Under the pieces are notes generated by a model. The model was given only the letters and a program-made list of their open reading frames with translations. It was not told where the DNA came from and ran no database searches. From Paenibacillus glycinis (lineage in GTDB: Bacteria > Bacillota > Bacilli > Paenibacillales > Paenibacillaceae): a stretch of DNA of 64,000 nt. The DNA is taken from assembly GCF_009909185.1 (NCBI RefSeq), contig NZ_JAAAMV010000031.1:1-64000 (forward strand), given 5' to 3'. The position numbers and the translations under genes were made by a program. Positions 16,998 to 26,100 of the stretch are shown one piece after another; the first letter of the stretch is position 1; every line of letters starts with the position of its first letter.

Positions 16998-17894
16998 ATG
17001 AGACGCAAGACCATCCGGGAGCTGCCCTTTCACTTGATGATCCTGCCGGGCTTTCTCCTGGTGCTGATCTATAGCTACGTGCCGATGGCCGGAATCGTCA
17101 TGGCATTCGAGAGACTCGTTCCGTCCAAGGGGATGTTCATGTCCCCCTGGGTCGGATGGAAAAATTTCGAGTATATGCTGCGCTTGCCCGGAACGCTGGA
17201 CGTGCTGCGCAATACGTTCGTCATCGCCGGCATGAAAATGGTCGCGGGCATCGTCGTGCCCGTCACCTTCGCGCTGCTCCTGAACGAAGCGCGGCAGCGG
17301 CTGTTCCGGCGGAGCATCCAGACGATCATTTATTTTCCCCATTTCCTCTCGTGGATCATCCTGAGCGGGATTCTGATCGACATTCTCTCGCCGTCGACGG
17401 GGATCGTGAACGGCATGCTCGGATTAGTCAAGATTCCCCCGGTTTATTTCCTGGGCGACTCGCGGTGGTTCCCGTTCACGCTCGTGCTGACCGATACGTG
17501 GAAGGAGTTCGGCTACGGCACGATCGTCTATCTGGCCGCGCTGACCGGCATCAATCCGGCTTTGTACGAAGCCGCGTCCATGGACGGCGCGGGCAGGCTC
17601 CGGCAGACGGTCAGCGTCACGCTGCCGGCGCTGCTGCCGATGATCGTGCTCATGTCGGTGCTCAGCCTCGGCAATATCCTGAACGCGGGCTTCGAGCAGG
17701 TATTCAACCTGTACAGCCCGCAGGTGTACAAGACGGGCGATATCATCGACACGCTCGTGTTCCGCATCGGGCTCGAGAACGCCAACTACGGCGTGGCCAC
17801 GGCGGTCGGGCTGTTCAAATCTGTCGTGTCCTTCGTCATGGTCGGCCTGTCTTACCTGCTGGCCTACAGGCTGACGGATTATCGCATCTTCTAG
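16998..17894 (+). CDS. ABC sugar transporter permease, LplB type (module 1)
   Basis: 298 residues with about six membrane helices and the binding-protein-dependent transport signature EAASMDGAGRLRQTVSVTLP that contacts the ATPase. It pairs with the next gene to form the transmembrane channel for the lipoprotein-delivered sugar. ATG start 37 bases after the binding-protein gene. No ATPase gene is in the operon; this class normally shares an MsmX-like ATPase encoded elsewhere. Confidence 0.93.
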   Translation: MRRKTIRELPFHLMILPGFLLVLIYSYVPMAGIVMAFERLVPSKGMFMSPWVGWKNFEYMLRLPGTLDVLRNTFVIAGMKMVAGIVVPVTFALLLNEARQRLFRRSIQTIIYFPHFLSWIILSGILIDILSPSTGIVNGMLGLVKIPPVYFLGDSRWFPFTLVLTDTWKEFGYGTIVYLAALTGINPALYEAASMDGAGRLRQTVSVTLPALLPMIVLMSVLSLGNILNAGFEQVFNLYSPQVYKTGDIIDTLVFRIGLENANYGVATAVGLFKSVVSFVMVGLSYLLAYRLTDYRIF

Positions 17895-17904
17895 GAAAAG
17901 CGGG

Positions 17905-18795
17905 ATGATCATGCATATACAGACTTCGATAAGCAGACGGACGTTTCTCGCGTTCAACTACGTGCTCCTGACGGCGGTGGCCGTCGCCTGCCTGCTGCCG
18001 CTCGTCAACGTGCTGGCGATTTCGTTCAGCTCGAGCGCCGCGGTCGGCGCGGGCAAGGTCCATCTATGGCCGGTCGGATTCAACTTGAAATCCTACGCGT
18101 TCGTGCTGAACAAGCCGGAATTCGCCAAATCCTTCCTCGTCTCGCTCGGCAGGGTGGCGGTCGGCGTGCCGCTCAACATGCTGCTGACGATCCTGATCGC
18201 CTATCCGCTCTCGAAGGGGAGCCGGGAATTCCGTTTCCGCAATGCCTACGCGTGGTATTTCGTGCTGACCATGCTGTTCAGCGGCGGACTGATTCCGTGG
18301 TACATGACCATCAAGCTGACGGGCATCCTCGATACGTTCTGGGCCATGATCCTGCCGGGGGCGGTGCCCGTCTTCAATGTCATCCTGCTGCTCAATTTCT
18401 TCAAATCGCTGCCGGACGAGATCGATCAGGCCGCCCAGATCGACGGGGCGGGCAGGTGGCAGGCGCTATGGCGGATCGCCGTCCCGTTGTCGGCGCCGGC
18501 GGTCGCGACGCTGACCTTGTTCTGCATCGTGACGCACTGGAACGCGTGGTTCGACGGCTTGATCCTCATGAACCGACCAGAGCATTACCCCTTGCAGAGC
18601 TATCTGCAGACGGTGATCGTCAACCGCGACCTGTCGCTCGTGACGGCCCAGGACCTTCTGAACTGGTCGGAAGTATCCGATCGCACCTCGAAGGCCGCGC
18701 AAGTGTTCGTCGCCGTGATTCCGGTGCTGCTCGTCTACCCGTTTCTGCAGAAGTACTTCGCGGAAGGCATCGTCATGGGCAGCGTGAAAGGCTAG
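17905..18795 (+). CDS. ABC sugar transporter permease, YtcP type (module 1)
   Basis: 296 residues, six membrane helices, ATPase-contact motif EIDQAAQIDGAGRWQALWRI. Second half of the heterodimeric channel with the previous gene, 10 bases downstream of it. The C-terminus FAEGIVMGSVKG is typical of the family. Confidence 0.93.
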   Translation: MIMHIQTSISRRTFLAFNYVLLTAVAVACLLPLVNVLAISFSSSAAVGAGKVHLWPVGFNLKSYAFVLNKPEFAKSFLVSLGRVAVGVPLNMLLTILIAYPLSKGSREFRFRNAYAWYFVLTMLFSGGLIPWYMTIKLTGILDTFWAMILPGAVPVFNVILLLNFFKSLPDEIDQAAQIDGAGRWQALWRIAVPLSAPAVATLTLFCIVTHWNAWFDGLILMNRPEHYPLQSYLQTVIVNRDLSLVTAQDLLNWSEVSDRTSKAAQVFVAVIPVLLVYPFLQKYFAEGIVMGSVKG

Positions 18796-18958
18796 CGCGG
18801 CGCGAGAGGCAACGCGTTTAAGAGAGCAAAAGGGAGCGCCAAAAAGACCGCGCGCGACAGACAAGACCGGCGGAAGGCCGGGCGGCGTCCGCTCGGGCGC
18901 CAAGGCGGCATTTATCGTTCGACATCTAAGCATACAGAAAAAGGAGCAGGAAGAAGCC

Positions 18959-20257
18959 ATGCCAAAAATCGCCTTCATCGGTGCGGGGAGCACCATATTC
19001 GTCAAAAACGTACTCGGGGACTGCATGCTGACGCCGGCGCTGGCCGACGCGCATATCGCGCTGCACGACATCGACTTGGAACGGTTGAAGGAATCGGAGA
19101 AAATGCTGATCAACCTGAACGCCAACCTCGGCGGGAAAGCGACGATCAAAGCGTACGCCGACAGGCGCGAGGCGCTCAAGGGAGCGAATTACGTCATTAA
19201 CGCCATCTCCGTCGGCGCGTTCGAGCCGGTCATCCGGCGAGATCACGAGCTGCCGCGCAAATACGGCCTGAAGCAAACCTATGCGGATACGCTCGGCATG
19301 GGCGGCTTGATGCGCGGGCTGCGGACGATCGACGTCATGCTGGAGTTCGCCCGCGACATGGAGGAGCTGTGCCCGGACGCTTGGTTCCTGAACTATACCA
19401 ATCCGATGGCGATCCTGACGGGCGCGATCTTGCGGGAAACCGGCATCAAGGCGGTCGGCCTGTGCCACAGCGTGCAGGTCTGCGCGAAAGAGCTGCTCGA
19501 AGGGCTCGGCATGAGCGCCGAGAACGTCCGCTGGCGGATCGCCGGCATCAATCATCAGGCTTGGCTGCTCGACATCACGCGCGGGGGCGAGGATCTCTAC
19601 CCGGAGATCAAGCGCAGAGCGGCGGCAAGACCGGGGCCGCACGACGATATGGTCCGGTACGAGATCATGAACACCTTCGGTCATTACGTGACCGAATCCA
19701 GCATGCACGGCGCCGAATACGTGCCCTATTTCATCAAGAACGCCTATCCGGAGCTGCTGGAGAAATACAATATCCCGACGGAGAATTACAAGGGATGGGG
19801 CGAGAGCAGCAAAACGTATTGGGAGCGCGCGATGAACGATCTGGTCCGCAACGCGTCGGTGACGCATGTGCGCACGCATGAATATGCCTCCTATATTATG
19901 GAAGCGATGGAGACGAACATCCCGTACAAAATCGCGGGCAACGTGCTGAATACCGGAGGGTTGATCTCGAATCTGCCGGAGGAAGCTTGCGTGGAAGTAT
20001 CCTGCGTCGTGGATGGCGAAGGCGTCACGCCGACGCGCTTCGGCGCGCTTCCGCCGCAGCTGGCCGCGCTGAACCGGACGAACATCAACATGCAGCTGCT
20101 CACCATCGAAGCCGCGGTAACCCGCAAGCGCGAGCATATCTACCATGCGGCGCTGCTCGATCCGCACACGTCCTCCGAGCTGCCCATCGACACGATCAAA
20201 GCGATGGTGGACGAGATGCTCGAATCTTACGGCGATTTGCTGCCGGCGTACCGGTAG
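18959..20257 (+). CDS. Glycoside hydrolase family 4, probable alpha-galactosidase (MelA type)
   Basis: 432 residues. GH4 enzymes use NAD+ and a divalent metal: the NAD-binding loop FIGAGST (residues 6-12), NYTNPM (145-150), metal ligands Cys169 and His199, and the class motif CHSV (169-172), which in GH4 marks alpha-galactosidases (alpha-galacturonidases have CHEV). It likely cleaves alpha-galactosides brought in by module 1, in the cytosol. RBS aaggagcagg before the ATG. 163 bases separate it from the permeases, so co-transcription is likely but not certain. Confidence 0.9.
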   Translation: MPKIAFIGAGSTIFVKNVLGDCMLTPALADAHIALHDIDLERLKESEKMLINLNANLGGKATIKAYADRREALKGANYVINAISVGAFEPVIRRDHELPRKYGLKQTYADTLGMGGLMRGLRTIDVMLEFARDMEELCPDAWFLNYTNPMAILTGAILRETGIKAVGLCHSVQVCAKELLEGLGMSAENVRWRIAGINHQAWLLDITRGGEDLYPEIKRRAAARPGPHDDMVRYEIMNTFGHYVTESSMHGAEYVPYFIKNAYPELLEKYNIPTENYKGWGESSKTYWERAMNDLVRNASVTHVRTHEYASYIMEAMETNIPYKIAGNVLNTGGLISNLPEEACVEVSCVVDGEGVTPTRFGALPPQLAALNRTNINMQLLTIEAAVTRKREHIYHAALLDPHTSSELPIDTIKAMVDEMLESYGDLLPAYR

Positions 20258-20277
20258 CGCAAGCAAGCGGTGAAATT

Positions 20278-20323
20278 CGAACAAGCGCGTATCGCCATTC
20301 CGGGGACGATGCGCGCTTGTTCG
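20278..20323 (+). terminator. Stem-loop after the GH4 gene
   Basis: cgaacaagcgcg (20278-20289) pairs perfectly with cgcgcttgttcg (20312-20323). No T-run follows, so it may be an mRNA-end stabiliser more than a terminator. Confidence 0.5.
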
Positions 20324-20447
20324 GCGTTGACGATGCGAAACGGGACTCTTGAAGGCTCGCGATAAGCGAGATCGTGCATTTTCGAGTCGCTGCTGCCGAT
20401 GGCGGCGCATCTGGACGCAGCATATGGCGGCGTTGCGCGCGTCATCC

Positions 20448-20476
20448 AAAAAAACGGACAGCTCGGCGAGCTGCCC
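20448..20476 (-). terminator. Intrinsic terminator of the desaturase gene
   Basis: Read on the minus strand, gggcagctcg pairs with cgagctgtcc (one G-U) and is followed by gttttttt. Confidence 0.85.
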
Positions 20477-20522
20477 GCATCGATCTTTATGAGATATGCC
20501 CTGTACGCGCGCCGCGTTTGAA

Positions 20523-21548
20523 TCAGGCGCCGCCGCCTTTGCTTTGCTCGAGCTTGAAGCGTTTGATGTACCCGAAGCCCATTAACTGCTTGCGGTGCTC
20601 ATCCCATATGCGGAAGCGAAACGAGCGGAGGCTGGTGAACAGGGTAATCGGATGGTCGCTCTGGAGCATCTCGTTCTCGTCATGCGTGCGTTCCAGGTAG
20701 TAGTTCGGCACGCGCGGGCTCAAGTGATGGATATGGTGGTACCCTATGTTCCCCGTGAACCATTGCAGCACTTTCGGCAGCTTGTAGAACGAGCTTCCTT
20801 GCAGCGCCGCATCCACGTAATTCCAATTCTCGTTCTTCTCGAAGTAACTATGCTCGAACTGATGCTGCACGTAGAACAGCCAGAAGCCGGCAATGCCCGA
20901 TATCAAGAACGTCGGTCCTTGGATCAGCAGGAAAGCCTGCCAGCCGAAGGCCCAGCACAGCAGCCCCGCCGCGGCGACGATTCCGGCATTGACGATATAC
21001 GTGTTCAGGCGTTCCTTGATTTTCGCGTCCTTGCGATTGAAGCGGTATTCGAACAGGAAGATGTAGATGGGACCGAGTCCGAACAAGACGAACGGATTGC
21101 GGTAGATCCGGTAGCCCATCCGCTTGTAGAAGGGCAAAGCCAGGTATTCCTGGACCGTCAGCGTCCGGATGTCGCCGGTTCCCCGCCGATCCAGGTTGCC
21201 GTTGGTGGCATGATGCATGGAGTGGCTGTAACGCCATTGATTTAACGGGCAGCAGGTCAAGATGCCGGCAATCGTGCCGACAATTTCGTTGGCCCTGCGG
21301 TTCGCGAAGAACGAGCCGTGGCAGCAATCGTGGAAAATAATGAACACCCGAACCAGCAATCCCGCGGTGATAGCGGTTAGCGGCAACGTCAGCCAATAGG
21401 AAACGGAAAGACTCAAGTAGGCCACGTACCACAGGATGAATAAGGGGGCAAAGGTATTGAACATTTGCCATACGCTCCGCCATACGCTCGATTTCTCGTA
21501 AGGCGCAACGATCTTGCGCAGGTGTTTCGTGCTGCCGAGTAAGTTCAT
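20523..21548 (-). CDS. Membrane fatty acid desaturase
   Basis: 341 residues with about four membrane helices and the three histidine clusters of membrane-bound di-iron desaturases: HDCCH (73-77), HSMHH (109-113) and HHIHH (near residue 272). It introduces a double bond into membrane acyl lipids, as Des does in Bacillus to keep membranes fluid in the cold. ATG at 21548, gaggagttattcg upstream. It is divergent from the cold-shock gene 270 bases away, which fits a role at low temperature. No DesKR two-component system is in the window. Confidence 0.9.
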   Translation of the reverse strand: MNLLGSTKHLRKIVAPYEKSSVWRSVWQMFNTFAPLFILWYVAYLSLSVSYWLTLPLTAITAGLLVRVFIIFHDCCHGSFFANRRANEIVGTIAGILTCCPLNQWRYSHSMHHATNGNLDRRGTGDIRTLTVQEYLALPFYKRMGYRIYRNPFVLFGLGPIYIFLFEYRFNRKDAKIKERLNTYIVNAGIVAAAGLLCWAFGWQAFLLIQGPTFLISGIAGFWLFYVQHQFEHSYFEKNENWNYVDAALQGSSFYKLPKVLQWFTGNIGYHHIHHLSPRVPNYYLERTHDENEMLQSDHPITLFTSLRSFRFRIWDEHRKQLMGFGYIKRFKLEQSKGGGA

Positions 21549-21667
21549 CGAATAACTCCTCTACTGTATCGAACGATTCAAGTGTAACACATCCGAGCGG
21601 CAATAAGCGGAAACCCTGCAAGGGAAAAGAAGGGGTAGTGCGCATTCGGTTCGGAAAGCGAATACAA

Positions 21668-21696
21668 TTGCAGTTCGGCCTGCGATGTGCTATGAT
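21668..21696 (+). promoter_or_regulatory. Extended -10 promoter of the cold-shock gene
   Basis: TTGCAG (21668-21673), 17-base spacer ending in TGC, TATGAT (21691-21696). Transcription should start near 21703, giving a leader of about 117 bases. Confidence 0.7.
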
Positions 21697-21720
21697 GAAC
21701 GCATTGAGATTTTGACCTTA

Positions 21721-21784
21721 ATTCACATTTTGCACAGGGTTAATGTTTTGATATCAACCTTGTGCAATATGTGAATTTTTCTTA
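21721..21784 (+). promoter_or_regulatory. Long hairpin in the cold-shock mRNA leader
   Basis: Two 21-base arms (21721-21741 and 21756-21776) pair at 19 Watson-Crick positions plus one G-U, around a 14-base loop, and are followed by tttttctt. Cold-shock genes have long structured leaders that control translation or message stability; this one also looks like an intrinsic terminator, so attenuation is possible. Confidence 0.7.
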
Positions 21785-21819
21785 TATGGAAAATTCATGT
21801 AATTTTTGGAGGTGTTTCC

Positions 21820-22020
21820 ATGCAAACAGGAACAGTTAAATGGTTTAATGCAGAAAAAGGCTTTGGTTTTATCGAGGTAGAGGGCGGCCAAGACGTATTC
21901 GTGCATTTCAGCGCGATTGCCGGCGACGGCTATAAATCGTTGGACGAAGGCCAACGCGTCGAGTTCAACATCGTGCAAGGCAACAGAGGCCAACAAGCCG
22001 AGAACGTCGTAAAACTGTAA
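21820..22020 (+). CDS. Cold-shock protein (CspA/CspB family)
   Basis: 66 residues, the standard length. The OB fold carries both RNA-binding motifs, KGFGFI and VFVHF. It binds single-stranded RNA and DNA and acts as an RNA chaperone. ggaggtg ends five bases before the ATG. Preceded by an extended -10 promoter and a hairpin leader; followed by a strong terminator, so it is monocistronic. Confidence 0.97.
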   Translation: MQTGTVKWFNAEKGFGFIEVEGGQDVFVHFSAIAGDGYKSLDEGQRVEFNIVQGNRGQQAENVVKL

Positions 22021-22029
22021 GCGGCCATG

Positions 22030-22062
22030 AATCCCCGAACTTCGCGTTCGGGGATTTTTTTA
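22030..22062 (+). terminator. Intrinsic terminator of the cold-shock gene
   Basis: aatccccgaac (22030-22040), five-base loop, gttcggggatt (22046-22056), then a T-run. Confidence 0.93.
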
Positions 22063-22130
22063 TTGCCAAGCCGCGCCTTGCCGGCAGGAGACGGCCGAAG
22101 GTCCGTATTGTTCTGCCGCCACGATTCCGG

Positions 22131-22158
22131 AAGCCGCGTACAACGCGGCTTTTTTTGG
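22131..22158 (+). terminator. Second intrinsic terminator
   Basis: aagccgcg (22131-22138) pairs with cgcggctt (22144-22151) and is followed by TTTTT. No gene lies between it and the previous terminator; it may be a backup. Confidence 0.75.
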
Positions 22159-22967
22159 CGTGCACGGAATGCAGCCTGATCGTACCGGCCCGGCCTGTCC
22201 GCGGCGCTTGGCGGGGGATTCGGCATCGCGGTTCCGGTTCCGGAAGGGGCGGATACGGTGCGTGCGGGAATTTGTTCGAGGGCGGGCTGCTATTTGCGTG
22301 GACGGGACGCGTCCGGTGGGGCCGGGCAAGGCAGAAAATGACCCTGCAAGCTGCGGCAAGCGGGCGGCCGCGGCTCTGGGGCACTGCGGTCCTCGGGCGC
22401 ACAGATGCGTTTCCTGCTTCCATAGACCTACATTCGCTTGCTGACGCTCTCTTTGCCGAGGATAGCCCTTCTCTCCTATGATGGTTACCGATGTCTCGCG
22501 AACTCCAGCTCAAGCCAAACGGCTTGGGCCTTTTTTGCGTGCCTCGAAAGACGGCCGCGAGCATCCTGAAAGGGGGAGGGAACCAGCTGGCGAAACGGGT
22601 TATTTTATTTGCACTATTTGTATACTTTTGTTTGACTAGAATGCACGGATAAATGAGAGGGTTGGAGAAATTTACATGACATGCATATGGGAATTCTTAC
22701 ATATGGATCGTTTGGGAGAGGAGATATTCTTTGTACGGATGCAACTAATGTGACATTGAGTTTGCGGGATTGCTTTAATTAATTAACGCTTTGCTGAATT
22801 GGCTGCCTGAACGATTTTAACTCTCCCGAGTAAGTAAACGCTTTAATTCATTTCTTAACGAAATGAATGACACATACCTAACATAATGCGTGATTTAAAA
22901 GTCTGTATTTCACATGGAGTCAAGTCCTGTTTCTCACCAATAAATAGAAATATTTTAGGTTGGATCA
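22159..22967 (+). other. Gene-poor region, GC-rich then AT-rich
   Basis: No open frame with a convincing ribosome site or protein-like composition was found on either strand. A third terminator-like hairpin (caagcc / ggcttg, then ggcctttttt) lies at 22512-22537. From about 22590 the base composition becomes strikingly AT-rich compared with the rest of the window, up to the promoter at 22968. It may hold the upstream control region of the subtilase operon or the remains of a lost gene. Confidence 0.5.
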
Positions 22968-22996
22968 TTGATAAGGAATTTGCACTATGTTACAAT
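22968..22996 (+). promoter_or_regulatory. Promoter of the subtilase operon
   Basis: TTGATA (22968-22973), 17-base spacer, TACAAT (22991-22996), about 130 bases before the first start codon. Confidence 0.65.
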
Positions 22997-23127
22997 TCGC
23001 AACAGATGTCCAGCTCTATTAAATCGTGCTAGATTCAAGTGGTAGAGGAGGTTGAAGCGCGGGGGATCAGGAAAGCTTGCCGCAGCGTACATAGTTCAAC
23101 ATTTTTGTCAAACAGGAGGGCGACAAC

Positions 23128-26100
23128 TTGAAACGAGAACAGGCAATAAAGTCGATCGCGATCACGGCATTCGCTTCGCTCATGATCGGCTCGGTCAGTC
23201 CCGCTTCGACCCATGCGGCCGAGGCGAATCCGAAGAAAAGCACTTGGACCGCCAAGACGGCTCCCAAAGAAAACATCGTGCAAATCGCGCCGAAAGCAGG
23301 CGCTTCGAACGACGGGAAAGCTCTTCCGCCAACATCCGACGAGAGCCTCGAGGGCGTCGACCGGATCATCGTGAAATACAAGCCGGGTCATGCTGCGGGC
23401 GCTGCTTCGATCCTGCCCGCCGGCAAGGCGAAAAGCAGCGCGAAGCTGGCAGGCATCGATGCCTCCGTCATCGAGCTAACCTCTGCCGACGACGTGAAAA
23501 CGCTGCTCGACAAGCTGAACAAGGATCCGAACGTGCTTTATGCCGAACCCGACCGCAAGCTGTACAAATCCAACGCATCGGCCGACAGCCTGAATCAAAT
23601 CAAGAAAATCGCGGAAGACGCGACGCTTCCGGACGATACGTACTTCGACAAGCAATGGGGGCTGCACAATACGGGGCAAACCCCGCCTTTCAACTTGAAC
23701 AATCCGTTCCAGGAAGGGTATCCCGGCGTTCCGGGGCTCGATATCAAAGCGCCCGAAGCGTGGACGGTCACGAAGGGGAATCCGGACGTGGTCGTCGCGG
23801 TGATGGACTCCGGCATTCAGATCGACCATCCGGACCTGACGGACAGCATCTGGACCAATCCGAAGGAGCGGGCCGGCAACGGAACGGACGACGATAACAA
23901 TCATTACGCCGACGACGTGCACGGCTGGAACTTCGTCGAGGACAATAACCAAATTTATTCCGAACTCGACTTGAATTCGGAAGGCACGGCTGTAGCCGGC
24001 ATCATCGCGGGCTCCGTCAACAACGGAACCGGCTTGGCGGGCATTGCGCCGAATGTCAAGATCATGCCGCTCAAATACATCGGCGCGGAATACGGTTACT
24101 TGTCCGATTTGATCGAAGCCATCGAATATGCCGAGAACAACGGCGCCCAAATCGCCGACATCAGCGCGCAAACCTTCGAGTACAGCCAAGCCTTGAAGGA
24201 TGCCATCGACGCTTCGTCCATGCTGTTCGTGACGGGAGCGGGCGATTATCGCGTGAACATCGACGGCACGCCGTCTTACCCTGCTGCTTTCGACAGCCCG
24301 AACATCCTCTCGGTGACGGGGATCGATAACGAAGGCCAGATCGTCAACGATGCGAACATCGGCTTTGGGTCCGTTGACGTCGCCGCTCCAGGGGAGGCGA
24401 TCGCGGCCGCGGTTCCGGTATCGAACACCGGCTTGGCGGCGGAGATCCACGATCCCGCGAACGGCTCCAAGGCGATTTTCAACGGCATTGCCTTCGAGAA
24501 CATCCTGGACGAGGAAGACGCGGACTATGACTATCGTCAAGACGCGTTCGATACCGCCATGGACTACCTCGAGGTCTCCAAAAGCGATCCGGACCACAAA
24601 ATCCTCCTCGTTCAGGACGACCTCTCGAATTACACGGCCCTTCCGAGCACCAGCAAGCTGGCGAAATACACCGACCTTCTTCAGGATTACGCAGGGGTCG
24701 ATATCGTGCAAGCCTCGCCGGACGGCGGCGACGGACCGACGCTGGCGAAAATGCAGGCGTACGACGCCGTGATCTGGTTTACGGGCATGGCGGACCGGTA
24801 TTACGTTTCCAATCTGACCGCGAACGATCAGAAGAACCTAACGGATTTTCTGCACGGCGGCGGACATCTCATGCTGACCGGCACGAACGTGTTGAACGGA
24901 CCGACTGAATACATGGGCGAAGAAGACTCCAGCATCATCGACACGCCTTTCGTCAAGGATGTCCTGCACCTTGCATTCATGGATCAGTATTTCTACAGCA
25001 ACGCAATCGGGGTTCCCGGCACGATTTACGACTATAAGGACTACCCGCTCGACGAGGACAAAGACAGCTACAACTGGATCATTTCGCGGGATCCTTCGAT
25101 TGCCAAGATCGACCTGTTGAACGTGACGAAGGATTTTAAAGGCAGCAGCTACGGCTATATGCGGGGTACCTCGATCGCCGCCGCGCATGCGGCCGGCGCA
25201 GCGGCGCTGGTGCTGAGCCAAGAGACTTCGCTCAGCGCGCTTGCCGTCAAGCAGCGGGTGATCAACAGCGGCACGAAAATCAGTTCCTTGTCGGGGAAAG
25301 TAGCCAGCGGCCGGATGATCAACGCGTACCAGGCGTTGACGGACGACGAGATTCCCGGTTCGCCGTTCACCGGCGACAGCATCTCCAATGGCTTGGACGA
25401 CAGCTCGGACCTGAACGACGTCTATGCGGTCGAGCTCCATGCCGGCGAAAACATCGGCGTCTCGATGACCGGCGACAAGAATACGGACTTCGATCTCTAT
25501 CTGTACGCGCCGGACGCGACGACCGTGAACCTGAACGAGCATATCCTGGCCTACTCCGAGAACGACAAGACATCCGCGGAATCGATCGACTACAAGGTTA
25601 CGACGAGCGGTACGTATTACTTGAACGTTTTCGCCCATAAAGGCAAGGGCGCATACAGCCTGACGCTGCAACGGGACAATCAAATCGGCGATTACGAGGA
25701 TTCCAGCAGCTCGCTCGCCTTCTCCGGACCTTGGAAGCAGGTAAGCGGCAGCGTCTATACGGGCGGCAGCAAGAAGGAAATCGATGCCGCGGGCAACGTC
25801 GAATTCGCGTTCGTGGGCAGCTACTTCTCCTGGATCGGCTCCAAGAACGCGGATCAAGGGATCGCCGACGTCTACGTGGACGGAGTGAAAGTGGCTTCGC
25901 CTTCGTTGTACAGCGCCAAATCGCTGAACAAACAGATCGTGTTCGAGAAGATGCTGCCGTTCGGCCAGCACGCGATCAAGATCGCATGGACCGGCAAGCA
26001 CGATCCGTCCGCCAAGAAATCGGCCGGCACGTTCATCAACGTCGATGCGTTCAACGTCGCGAATTTGATTCAAGACAACGATCCCGGGTTGACGCTCTCG

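Noticed and set aside
14864..17014. 716-codon minus-strand frame opposite the module 1 binding protein
   Set aside because: The plus strand has a clear lipoprotein with signal peptide; the minus frame has Arg/His-rich shadow composition.
22155..22481. Overlapping short frames after the cold-shock gene
   Set aside because: No ribosome site, no protein-like pattern, and several frames open at once as expected from GC-rich sequence.
22390..22540. Possible c-di-GMP-I riboswitch (ggttaccgatg followed by a terminator)
   Set aside because: The conserved GGGCAAACC and GACGCAAAGCC segments are missing; only the 3' piece is similar.
22590..23040. Insertion-sequence remnant in the AT-rich block
   Set aside because: No transposase fragment, terminal inverted repeat or target-site duplication could be seen.
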